From positions 3,563,203-3,627,202 of the forward strand of contig NC_064037.1 of assembly GCF_932526225.1 (NCBI RefSeq): 64,000 bases of DNA. Reading direction: 5' to 3'. Numbering within the stretch: position 1 is the stretch's first letter; each line of letters begins with the position of its first letter. Both the position numbers and the translations under genes were made by a program. Below, piece after piece: positions 1-13,300 of the stretch. Below the pieces are notes generated by a model that worked only from the letters and a program-made list of their open reading frames with translations, ran no database searches and had not been told where the DNA came from. Source of the DNA: Nematostella vectensis. Its lineage: Eukaryota > Cnidaria > Anthozoa > Actiniaria > Edwardsiidae.

Positions 1-777
1 TTGACTGTAATGATTACAGGGATTTAAGCCTTATCTCTCGAAATTGGCAGAAAACCAAACATTGTTTGGTCATTCAAGATTATCTACAAACATATTACAC
101 AAATTTAGAGCAATAAAAAAGACCATAAAAACCAATGGAGGCAGTTATTTTATGTAGTTATTTTATTTATTATTAAAATTAGTATATAATAAATTCAAAC
201 CCTTTAATTCGTAGCTATAAAACTGAATAACGCATTCAATAATCATCTCGGTTCTAAACTAGATTAAGCTAAGGGTCAGATGACAACAAAGTCATGGACC
301 ATCACATTCCCTTGTAGCTACAACTGAAAAGCTGAAAGTCCAGCATTTCTCAATTATTCTAACTATGGAACAATATACAGCGTCCGTCGCACCACAAGAC
401 AGCAAAGGCTCAGTGACTCTAAACCTTACACTAGCCAGGAAAACAAGGCAATAATATAACGCACTTAAGTACAGAAACATCAAAATCTTGATGAGATTTT
501 CCCCAGAGGGTAAGTAATAAAAACTAAGTAAAAAAGAAAATATAAAAAGCTAAAAAAACCAGCTCGCATAGCGGCCCCTGACCTTTGAAGACCAAGAGTA
601 ATAAAAACCTGCATTAAAATCGTTCTAAAAATCGTTTTTGCTGATGGCAACAAAACAAATTTTTTTTTTTTAAATTGCAACCAACAAGTATTTTAATACT
701 TGTTGGTTTTAAAAAAACCTGCACAAATATATGTCCTTTCAACGTGATCTACATAAAAATTAGCAATTAGGAGGGGG
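1..777. other. 3' UTR and downstream flank of the multi-Tudor gene
   Basis: No coding sequence is supported here. Read on the minus strand it follows the TGA of the multi-Tudor gene. Overlapping AATAAA signals (plus-strand tttatt) lie at about 162-171, giving a predicted 3' UTR of roughly 600 nt. The short minus-strand frames at 292-680 have no recognisable product. Confidence 0.5.
162..171 (-). terminator. Candidate polyadenylation signal of the multi-Tudor gene
   Basis: Two overlapping AATAAA hexamers on the minus strand lie about 610 nt after the stop codon. They are the best polyadenylation candidates seen downstream of the gene within the window. Confidence 0.4.
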
Positions 778-3700
778 TCATGAGCTATCCTCCTGGGAGG
801 TTGTCTTACCCTCTGGACTAGCCTTGACAAACCTTACTTGGTCGGCATCATGAATTGAGACCTCAGGGCTTGGGGAAGGGACATAACCAGCGCCCTCACT
901 TACCCTATCTACATCTAAACCATTCACACCTAGACTCTCTATATTCTCGTCAGAGGAAGCAAGCGCCGCGAGTTCTGCAAAGAGAAGTACTTTAGAAATG
1001 AATCACTTGATTTCCAATGGGCCAGAGCCGAAATGAGTAAGACTTCGGCGATGTGCCACTGATTTTTCAGTATTCTAATCATACAGTCAGATTAATCTGC
1101 ACATTAGAAGATTTCACAAACAGGCGATGGGGAATAGATATCAATGCTACTGTTAAGACGAAGTTACATACAATAAAGCAAGTCACGAGAGGGAGTTTGC
1201 CTGTATATTCAAGCTTGTTATCCTCATTTTTGGCCGCTGTACTCGAGAAAATCTTACCTTCAGATGATATCGTCTTTGGGAGGTCGAGTAGAGGCAAAGC
1301 AGGCCCATTTGCCTTCTCTTCAGATTCACCAATTTCCTCTTTAGCAACTTTCTCACCCTCAGGCTGAGCAGTCTGCTCCTCAGAAAGAGACTGGACGTTG
1401 CTCTCTTCTTCCTGTTTGTCCTTGTTGGCATCGCTAGTAACTGCCTTTTCCTGTACCGCTTCTACAACAACTGACTGCTCTGTGTTCTTTTCTATAGTTT
1501 TCTCTCCACCTTCAATGACTTCTTGATTCTGTTCGGCATCTTCTAGTACAACAGGCTTACTAGTATTGTCACTTCCCCCAATAAGCTGTCCATATCCCAG
1601 ATCCACCAATGACTGAGCGACGCTGTTTTCACCTTCCTCAGACGTAAAGTACAGGTTGACATGCATGTCCTGATCCTTCAAGACCACAACCTCAGCTCTT
1701 AATTCACTCGTCAGTATCTCTTCCATCCAAGTAAGACAGCTTTCAGACCACCCCTCCTCAGCAACAGGAATTACATTAGCCAAGCTGCACTTGAAAGCTT
1801 GACACGGCAGAGCAAGGAACTCTTCCTTTATCTCCTTCACCTTGGACACTGGTACTGTTTCTTCATTTCCATAATCGACAAATCGGACATACACCCCATC
1901 TTCTGATGTAGAGAGGATCTCAGCCCTGTACCATTGCTCATCAGCTGAGTACTGAGCGCAGCACGCTTGCCCTGGGGCAGGTTCCATGATGCTTAACCCA
2001 TCGTCAAGCTCGCTGTATGCTGTTCCTATCTCTGACATTAGTGCTTCAAGCTGTTCATGCTCCTTGATTAACTGCAGCAGCATTGCATCAGGAGATGTTC
2101 CTCCGGCGAAGAACACATGCAATTCACAACCTTCTGTGAACTTTGGCTGGGTGAAGAAAGGTCTTTCTACTGGAACTGCGCTTTCAGGCTGTTTTTCTGG
2201 CTCTTCTTCAATGAGTGTGGCTTCTTCAGCAGCTACTGGCGTCTTAGATGAAACTAAATTATTGACAACGTCTTTAGTTTTGGGATCATACAACCTCACA
2301 AGCTGCCCTCCTTGTTGTTCTTCAACAACCTCCACTTCAACTGTTTTCTCAGCACAAACTTCGTTTAGTCTTGTTAGGAAGTGTTCCGCTTGACCGGCTG
2401 CTAAGTCTGCTAGTTTACACTTTACAGCTTGAGCTGGAAGTTCAAGTTGCTCACATTTAATGGCACGCAGCCTGTCCATGGGAAGAACCTCCTCATTCCC
2501 ATAATCTACGTATCGCACATGAGCGCTGTTATCTTTCGTAGTCAGAATCTCCGCACGGTACCATCCGTCATCCTCAGTGAATTGTGATAAGCAAGGCTGG
2601 CCAGGTACTAAAAGAGATGCTTGGATGGGTTCACTTGGGTGATGTTCTGCGATTGTAGCCATCAGCTCCTCTAACAGACTTGCAGTCTTAGTTGGTTGAA
2701 GCCATATAGCATCTACGGCATCTGCTGAGAGGAAGTAAGCTTGCTCTTTTTCGCTAGCTGAAAAGGAAGACCTGGTAAATGACAATGGTTCTGATTCTGC
2801 CGCTTGTTCTAGAACAATTGGGTCTTCTGGAATGATGGGCTTTTTTGTTTCAGAATTATAAAGCCTCACTGAAGGACATCCACTTGGGTCCTGTTCAACA
2901 ACTTCAACCTCAATAGTTCCATCTGCACAAACTTCATTCAGGAGGGCCACGACCTGCTCTGCCTTTGTTATGGGAATACTGTATAGAGTACATCTGACAG
3001 CCTGGGCTGGTAATTCGAGCAATGAATCAGAGATTGGACTCAGCCTGGTCGTGGATAACGACTCGGTGTTCCCATAGTCCACATATCTTACAGTGGCAGT
3101 ACCCTCACCAACTTCTAATACTTCAGCGCGGTACCATACGTCGTTCTCCGTGAAACGGGACAAGCAGGGCAGCCCTGGTGCTAGTAGAGATGGTGGGATG
3201 ACAACTGCGCTGTCTGTACTTTTTATAGACTCCATGACTGCTTCCAAAGCACTAGCCATTTCCACTGGCTGCACCCAGACCGAGTCAACAGCTTCTGCAG
3301 AGAGAAAGTATGCTTGTCCTTTTCCGCTTGATGGTAGAGAGGCTTTAGTAAACCTCCTGCTTGTGATAGTTACGTCCTTTTCATGGGATGGTTGTTCCTC
3401 ATGTGATATAATAGGTTGCTTGCTTTCAGCATTGTACATTCTTATCACAGGGAGACCTTCAGGGGATTCGTCAACAACTTCAACTTCTACATCTACTTCT
3501 GGATAAACTTCATTCAAATGCTCAAGTGTTCGCTCTAATGTGTCGGCAGGGACGCCTTGGAGCATGCATCTCACTGCTTGCGCTGGAAGGTAAAGCAGAA
3601 CATCGGATATCAAGCTAAGCCTTTGGACAGGTAGCCACTCCTTGTTTCCATAGTCCACGTATCTCACATGCGCATTGCCTTCTTTAACCTCCAAAATCTC

Positions 3701-6700
3701 AGCTCTGTAAAAGGAATCATCCCCTGTGAACTGTGACAGGCAGGGTTGACTGGCGGCTTGTAACTCTGTTGGAAGAGCAACACGAGGCTCAAGTACTGCG
3801 ATGTTCTCCATTAGATTGTGAAGATCATCTGCAGTCTTAGCTGGTTGAAGCCAAACTGTATCTACAGCCTCTGCTATGATAAAACAAGCCTGCTCTTTAG
3901 CGGTCTTTGAGAATGAGGCCTTTTTAAAGGATCTTTTAGTGGCTGGTTCATCCTGAGCTTGGGTCTTTGCCTCTATAATGACTGGTAGTTTTGTATCAGC
4001 ATTGTACAGTCTCACCAGTTGTAAGTCATCTGCAGTTTGTTCGACAACTTCAACTTCAAGAGTTGCTTCTGCGCAGGATTCATTCAGGAGCGCTAGGGTC
4101 TGCTCGTCTGTGCCAGCTGCAACACCATAAAGACCACACCTCACAGCTTGGGCTGGAAGCTCAAGGAAGGAGCTTGGGATCGGGCTAAGTCTACTCAAAG
4201 GTAGGAACTCGGAGTTGCCATAATCCATGTACCTCACATCTACACCTCCATCTTTAACTTCTTGGATTTCAGCCCGGTACCAGGCGTCATCATCTGTGAA
4301 CTGCGCTAAGCAAGGCCAACCAGCAGATAGAGATGAGGGAAGGGGGCTGCAAGGTGGGCTTTCAGCAATAGCAGCCATGAGATTTTCAAGCTTTCCTGCT
4401 GTGCTAACCGGCTGTAGCCAAACTGCGTCCACGGAATCTGCTGACAAGTAGTATGCTGGCTCTCTGTCACTTGTAGAGAAGGCTACTCTGCGGAAGCAAG
4501 TAGGTTCCTGTGGTACTGCCACCACCTCCTCGGGTATTGCTTTTTTGGTATCAGCATCGTAAAGCTTCACTAAAATGCTTTCTGATGTTTGCTGGAGTAC
4601 TTCAACTTCGACTGTCTTATCCTTTAACTCTTCCTTGAGCTGGGCGACGATCTGGCTGGATTTGTCTGCTGGGAATCCATGCAGAGAGCATCTCACTGCT
4701 TGGGTTGGCAGCTGCAGAAATGATGGGCTGATTGGAGCAAGTCGGTCGCCTGGAAGGCACTCTGTGTTTCCAAAGTCAACATACCTAACGTGAAAAGTGG
4801 GATCTTCAACAGCAGTAATCACAGCTCGGTACCATGCATTATCTTCAGTGAATTTAGCAAGGCAAGGTTTTCCTTCAATCCGATCAGTGGGCGGCAGAAT
4901 TCTACTTGGTTTGCTTTCAGCTATAGAAGCCATTAACGACTCCAGATGCTCTGCAGACTGCACAGGCTGGAGCCAGATCTCGTCTATTTTATCCGCTGAA
5001 AGGAAGTAGGCTTTTTCTCCATACGATAGTGTGCCCTTGATGTAGATAGCACTGAGGACTTGCGATGGGTGTGAGGCAGCATCTGAAACAAAGAAAAGAA
5101 GGCCCACTTCAATTATGCGTAATGTGATAGCTTGTCACATGTCTGAAAGACAATCTAGGAAATAAGGTTCTTTTTTCCTCTAGGAGTTATAAATTGTTGA
5201 ATAAGGCTACAGGACTGGTTAGGCCTAGATAACTCCATAATCAACAAACAATCCATAAATATTGTGCCATAGTGCTGATACATAAGAAAACAAACTCTTC
5301 TGTGAATGGCTAACATCGTAAGAATTCTAGAGCAGATCACTAGAGAACGAGATTGTAGGCTTAAACACTCCAGTGCTAAGAAGACAGTTGTAATTTTTCT
5401 ATTGGGGATGAGATTTTTTTTTTTTTCTTTAACTAGGACATGATCTTCAAAATATTTTAAAAGTTCGGTAATCAAACCAATCAGAACGTACATACTGTTC
5501 TAATTACTCTGTAATTTATTTCTTTTTTAAATGGACCCCCGCGTCTCATACACGAGATCTTACACGTGGTTAAATAGACATGACGGAAAAACCTGGAAAA
5601 TTCGCAATTCGAGATAGGGAAAGAAGACACAATTTCTTACAATGGCCATCGGTTCCTTGTATTCCGGACTGATTTTTGGAACACAAATATTGTGAGGCCG
5701 AAATGCACATACCCGGATTTTGGCTTTTTAAAAAAATTTTCCCTTGATCATTCTTGTGCTAGGTATGAGCTCAGGGACGAAAAGCTAAAATTTCAATGAC
5801 ACTTTACAAAAAGTCGCATAAATTAAAAAAAGAATCGAATTTGATATTTTGTTTGCTATTACTCACTAAGTACTTAAAGAAATTTTCCGCCTTATTAGAT
5901 GTGAAATGGGCTTATTTGAAACGTTAAGTCATGTTTTTCCGTCATGTTGGTTGAATAACATATCCACAGCTGGGTCAATAAAGAAGGTTGGTGGTATTAT
6001 TAATAACTTACCAGATCTATTAGTCCCTGCAAGGAAGGTATCACTTATGGGAGTACTGTCTTCACCAAACAGTTTGACCACATATTTCCCATTCTGTCTT
6101 GCAATGACCTTAGCAGTGATCGCTTGATCCACAGTCATTTCTGTAAACTGCTTGATCTCCTCGTCAGTCCAATCCAGCTCACTTCCCAAGCTACAGGGAA
6201 CAGCTTGAAGAGGGAGTTCCAGGAACTCTGGAGCAATTTCCTTGACGTCTTTCATTTGGATCTCCTGGGAGTTCCCGTAGTCTGAGAACTGGACGATTCC
6301 TTTGGCTCCTTGGATACTCTGAATGATAGCTCTGTACCAGCTTTCATCGTCACTGTAGATAGCAACACACGGGAGCCGGACTCGTGGTGATGTGACCAGC
6401 TTTACAGCACCACTGGAGTAATACTCATTCAGCCTATTCATCACTAGAGAGGACATGGGGCATATCAGAAGGTGTTTCATGTATTAACGCTTCCTCATGC
6501 TATAGTAGCATCAACAAGAAAGAAACATTGCACTTGCTTTTTCCTTATGTTATCTAATGTGGATTCGTAATCTACAGTTAAAAACAGTTCTAAGGATTAC
6601 CGCTAATAAGAACAGTTTTCGAATTTCTAATAAATGAAAGCTCAATACTTTGTCTGCAATTCTTAATCCCCTAAAAAAGACATCCCATTAAGTTATCAGG

Positions 6701-9700
6701 TGGCTAGTGAGCCTACAAAAAAAACTTTGTTGGGCATAACACAGACTTACTTGCATCCAGCTCATCTCCTGTTGCAACAATTTGGCAGTGGAAGAGATCA
6801 GGTGAGGTGACATCAGTAACTAGTACTTCTATGCTTGATCCAATTTCAACCTTGGGGTTTTTGTACTCTGGAGCAGCAGGATCTTTTAAACGTTGCTGAT
6901 CACTTGAAATAGCAGCTTTTGAAGCAATAAGAATGTCTCCTACATCACTTGTCCCATCAGATAGGATGACCTCGTATGGTTCAACATGAGACTTGACAGT
7001 TGCAATAAATAATGTGTCTGAGGCTGCTATTCCCTGGAAGGTGCTTGTAGCCTTTGGTGACCAGGAACCATCAACAGGGCTTACTCCCGCTAACTTGCAT
7101 TTGACAGCAAGGACTGGCTCAGACATAAAATCTTGGGTCAGGACTTTGATAATGTTTCTCTGGACTACCTCGACATTGCCGTAATCAATGAATCTCACAG
7201 TAGTTGTATCCTCCTGGATGGTCTCAACTATGGCCCGGTACCATCCACCATCCTCAGAGTACTGAGCGCAGCAGAGGCTTCCTACAGTAACTGGATTTAA
7301 ACTAAGCTCATTGGTCTCTAAGGACTCATAAAAAATCCCTAGGTTCTCCATCAAAGCAGCAAGTCTGTCTTCAGTTCCATCAAGTTGGCAGTAGAATGCA
7401 CCAGGCGAGTCAATAGATGTGATGTAGAGATTCTGAGTGGTTGATGGTGTAAGCCTCTTCAGGCTGGACAAGGTTGCGGATGGTTTTGGCTGTGAAACAG
7501 CAGAAATGGCAGGAGAATCCGTTACTGCCAGCTGCTCCTGTGCAAGAATTGCTGCAATTTCTTTGTCACTCTGGTCATCACTGGTGTCATAAAGGAGCAC
7601 GTCGATGCAAGGGTCATTGCCTGAGAAAGAAAGAACAAACAAAAACTCAGACATTGAATTTTATGCACTTCTCACAAGTTGTTTGGTATGGTTTACAGTT
7701 ATGAGGGACCTCAAAATCAGGTCCAAATATGCAATTATCCCAGGCATCCCTGATTACCACTGTCATACTCAGGCTATTACATGACAGATGTGTTGGATTC
7801 TACTTCCCAGAGCCTGTCACTAGTGCACAGATCTGGTGGGCAGCACAATCCAGATCATCTCCCTCCCCTAAATCTCCTCAAGTCATTAGTGGGCTAAAGG
7901 AGGTAAGAGAGGAGGTTTCCAGGATTCCATTATATGTAAGGGAAATATCAGATCAGCTGTATATAGATTTAGGTTTTGCCTAATACCGGAACCAGATGTT
8001 AGTGAAATAAGAATACTTGAACTGAGTGGGCAGATCTATTTCTTTTTATGTAAATAGACATAGATAGAACTCAATTATAAAAAGGTTCCTATATGAAAAT
8101 AGAAGCAAAGCACCAATATGCCACTCATGAACAATTACATGAAAAGCAACTCATTTTAAATTTGACATATAAAATGTTAAGAATAGTGGTAGTTGAAAAA
8201 CCGTTAAGCAACAATTGCAAAAAAAAAACATGTGTTTCTCTCTTTCATTTTTTTTTACTCATTTTCACAAATAAATATAAATCCATTTAATGCTTGCATT
8301 TAACATCTCACCTCTCTTTCCAACCTTGACTATCTCAGCTACCAGCAACTTTTCACATACAAGTTCAGAGAACCTTGTTTTAGCAGAATCAGACCATTGA
8401 GCCCCTCCAGCAGGCTTGGCAGACAAGCTACACAGGACCGCTTGCACCTCCAGATCCATGAGGTCCGGTCTCAGGGACTTGAGATGATCTACAAGGACTG
8501 TCTCCACATTGCCAAAGTCGACAAAAGAAACCTCAACTCTGTTCCGGTCAAGCACTTTGGTGATAATAGCACGGTACCAACTTTTGTCAACTGTTTTAAG
8601 AAAAATACCCAGGTAATACATTTAGAAAGTAAATAACATAGGGTTTTACCAGTTTTTTCATCACAAGCCCTTCGTTTATACTCTCACTACCATGTTACTG
8701 ACTTAATATGGCCAATTTTTCTTTTTCAATTTCTGCTTCGGAGAACATGCTATTATGTGGAGAAAAAAACCAATGCTTTAAGCCCAGTGTGAAGACGCCC
8801 AAATATCAGGCGCATTACTGGCCCTACTACACTGGCCCAAAAGACAAAGAAAAGGTTGACAACTAATGGATAACATAAGGTTCAAACAGTCAAAGCACTG
8901 CTGTGCCAGCTTCTTTCCAGCTATTCACTAATAATACAGGCAATGTTTGCAAATGGCTTTACAGACACAACTAGATGTTATTTAACCTGAATTAGTTCCC
9001 TTTCACAGTATCTTAATGGTAGCTACCTTGATATAGAGCAGCACATGGCTTGCCTACAGCTGGCACTGCAATCCTCTCCTCATCCGATGACAGCTTTCCA
9101 TAGACTTTGTTCAGCTTGTCAGTAAGCTGCCCAAATGCGGCAATCCCCTTCTCAGATGGAACTTGACAGTAGAATTGATGAGGGTTCAGACATACTACTG
9201 GATGGACATCAACCATATCTGATTCCTTAAATGTCATCACAAATGGCTTGAATTTGGTTGCTAGGGAGATATGAATTGATGTAAAAAATACTTTGTCAAT
9301 AATTCATGTAAACTCCATATTATTGTTGTTAATAAATAAAACATTTTTTGTTGGAGTGTGCTTCCCAGATCCTGTCACTAGTGCACTGATCTGGTGGGCA
9401 GCACAATCCTGTTCATCTCCCTCCCCTAAATCTCCTCAAGTCATGTGGGCTTGAGGAGGTAAGAAAGGAGGTGTTGAGGAAAGCTTGTAGCAAAGTTAGT
9501 AAAGGAGATTGGAATGCAATTAACCTCAAAGGTCTAGGTGCACAAGTAAAGAATACAGTACAAGACAATAAACCTATTTCACAAAAGGTTGTCAGTGCAA
9601 ATGGCAAATGACTTATGGGTACTAATTATTCGTAAAATTAAAATTGTTAATTCTTTGTAATAAAGTGACGTCACAAGCACCTCATTAAATATGCGAGCAT

Positions 9701-10329
9701 AAAGTGGTGGTCAAACATTCTGGTGATCGAATTTCACAACAAGCGCTGAGTCAGAATCTCTCTCTATGAAAATTCCCTTCACTTGCATTGTTTTGGGTTG
9801 TTCGAACTGTTCAAAGTTTTTTTTTTGAGTTCCTCGTGGTGATATTTAAAAAGGGTGCTCGAAGTAAGCGATTTTACAAAAAGATGCCAAGAACAGTGGT
9901 TAAAAATCACTTCGTAAAATAATTGTTAATCTCTAAATACTATTTGTTTTCCAATGATACATGTTCCCAAAACATTCCCTAATGTTTTTAGCATTGGTAG
10001 CAGCTTTCTGGAGTGCAGAATTCTATAAATTGATAGATTACACTTCGCTGCTCGGTTATTCGAGATGTCGAGGAACTCTACTTTGAGAAATTTATCGAAA
10101 TCCGACACACGATCTTTCTTTTTTAATATGTAGGGGTCGATCCCTTGACCCTATAAAACTTTTTTGGGGTATCGATCCTTCACATTTGGCTCTAGACTTT
10201 CAGTGTACTCGGAGAGAATCAAAGAGTGTGCTTGCACTTATCGATTTCTGTAATAGTATAACGCTATATGTGCTGGCCCTTTGCCTTAATTCAGTCTGTA
10301 ATACTGCCATGGCAATTGAATGAAACCCC

Positions 10330-10371
<42 letters not shown>

Positions 10372-13300
10372 ACGGAAGCCACGTTGGTTTGTTTGACCAC
10401 CACTTTATAAACCGGAAGTTAACACACACAAAAAAGTCATGTGACTGAATACAAGCAATTAAAGTCCAGCAATATCAAATGGTACGTTTTTGAAATGTTA
10501 ATACTTAAGTTAAGTTACTTAAATTAAAGTACAAATTTTGATAGAGTACTTCTTATTCATTCATAGTTGATTAAATTTTTTCTTGAGTCGATCAATCGCT
10601 GAGAGTCTGAACTTAAACTGTAGTCTTCCTTTACCATAGAGTTACTATTTTTATTTATAATCATGGTGTACTAAAAATAAATCTCTCTGTCAAAACAATA
10701 ATTTCTCGTGTCAATTATTCTATAGGTTTCCAAGCTAATTTTCAGACAAAAAGGCAAAAACATTTTCTCTACTTTGATTTTTGGTAAGAACAATAAAGGT
10801 TGGCATTGTTTTTCTTTCTTTCTGAGTGGAAAATAATTTGTTTAGTTAATTTCACTTGAACAACTAGTTTACAAAGTCCTTACAAAGTAAATCTAGACAT
10901 ACATAATAAATCATAAAAATCAAACTAAATAAATTTAAGGTGTGGTGGGTATAGGGGGTCAATCTTAAAAACAGGAAAAGCTTCTGTGACCTTGCCCTAA
11001 AGGCTGGCACAGAGCTTATTTGGACGTCCATATTCTGACCACTCTGGGTAAGAATGAAAATGAAAAGCTCTGAAAATTAGACTAAACTTGGTGGTACATA
11101 AAATGGACTGAACTTGTCAGTACATAAAAAGAAATGAACAATTAACCCTTTCGCGCCCAGATACGGAATTTTCCGTATTTTGCTGTATGCCTCTTTGTCA
11201 TTGGACAAAAAGACAAAAGGACTGCCTTATATGGAAACCTAACACGTGGAATCGATAGAGCATGAAATTCTTCACGTTTCTCTCTTACAGCTCAAGTCAG
11301 TACAACGAACTGTTCGTCATGAAATTTTTATCCAAAGTTAAAACTTTTTCGCGCGTTCGAAATCCATCCACGACCACGGACCTTGCCTTTAGATCATGGA
11401 CTTGACTCATGATATTTTGGGTGATTTTGATAGCGATTTAAAAGAGTTTTACGATGGCCGTGGGCTATTTCTAGCAGAAAAATGTCTGTATTTTGCGACC
11501 CAAAGACCAACTTTGGTACAGAACTGGTACTGCCATTGAGGAACAAGAAGCTACTCCATTCATCGGACCGAAGAATCATCCAAATAATGACTTTGAACTT
11601 TGTTTTTTTTTTATATTTTCATCATTCTGAATTGATTTAATTTCTTGTCAATCGAACAAACTTGTTTGAGGCGCTTCTAAATGGCAAAAAGGAAACGAAG
11701 AGAAAGATTCTGAGTGGTTTGAGAGCAACAGCGAACGATGCACGAACTAGCGGTGAATAAATTCAGCCACCATCTCGGTATTTTTGTAAGTACTCATGGC
11801 ACGGACTATTGCCAACAATTCGCAAATATTTAAGTGTTTCTCGTCCAGTTGGATATTGCAAAACCAATAGCAGCAAATAATACTTTCTTGCAAGCCTATT
11901 TTGGCCGTATCTGAACAACAATGCAGAAAATTCTTCCCAATACCATCTTGAATATGTTCAATAGTCACCACTCGTTCCGCTCGATGATGTTCTCAAATCC
12001 TCTTGTTGTTGTGCTATACTTGATTTATTCACAGATTATGGCCAATTGTCAGTCAATAAGACAATCATGAGCAAAAATGGACAGTTGAGTTTTGTTCAAT
12101 CCATGAAATAAAGCCATTAAAAATATGAAATGAAATGACCATGCAAGCCGTGCTTTTATTGCTGCCATGTTGATGCTGTATTGTGTAGAAACGGTGCTGA
12201 CATGACTATCACAACCAGCTCGCTTAAACCTGAAAAATAGCTATGTATAATGCTTGGATATGCTTCCCTAAAGAGTTAACTCTGGATCTTTGAAGTTAAT
12301 TTCATGTAGTTTATCTGAAAACATGCATAAACTGGAACTAACAAATGACGAGCACGCGGTTAAATTGCGCTAAATTCAAAAAAGTTTGTCTTTGCCTGCT
12401 TATAAAAATTGTTGCAATACAATATTTGGAAAACCAGTACTTTATTCCGATCAATAATTATGTGGGCAATATTTGTTCTTACTATGTTGGCCCATGAAAT
12501 TCTAAGGAAAAAGAGAAAATCTATAAAAACTGAAGACCTGTTGTCATTTTGTGTGCGTCAGTCAAAAAAACTTGGGCGTGAAAGGGTTAAGTTATCTATT
12601 CTTCAGGAAAATCAAACCAAAATTAAAGCAAAATGCTGTACCTCTGCAATTACTGCAGGTTTAGTTATGATCAAACCACCCCTGTAAGGCAGCCACTTTT
12701 ACAACAGCTTACTGGCGTGTTTGCTGTTTTTCATGCAAATGCAAATGTTTGTAGGGCTTTACAGGGCTTGTTGACTGATAATGGACAAATTCCCCATACA
12801 AGATTATACTGAGTTATAGCATGGCCATTATGGGGCACTGGAAGAGACCAATCAGATAACTTTATACTGTACAACCTGATTCTTTGTAATTGATTCAGAA
12901 TCCTAGACATTTCTAGTAGAGAAATATAAACAGAAATTTACAGATTTCATGGTGAGTATTACTATGTTACTACATTTTATACACGAGCTAAAAAATCATA
13001 ATTGCAAACAATATATAGGATTGCTGTGGCCTTCAAATCTTTTGTTGTGAAGCAAGCCCTCAACCTCATATTATTAATTATTAAAACAGCATTTGGAAAA
13101 TTAGAATTCAAGCATTAAGATGGGAAACACCACATAACATTACCTGTAGGTGTCAAAGCTGGCAATGGGGTCTTTGCATGTTGACTGGAAACACCACTGG
13201 TAGACTTTACTAGAGTTGTACGAATTGCCACTCCAGATGGGTCAAAGAGCTCGACACCAGCAACACCATCTGCATCCACAGACTTCACGAGGGCTGTCAG

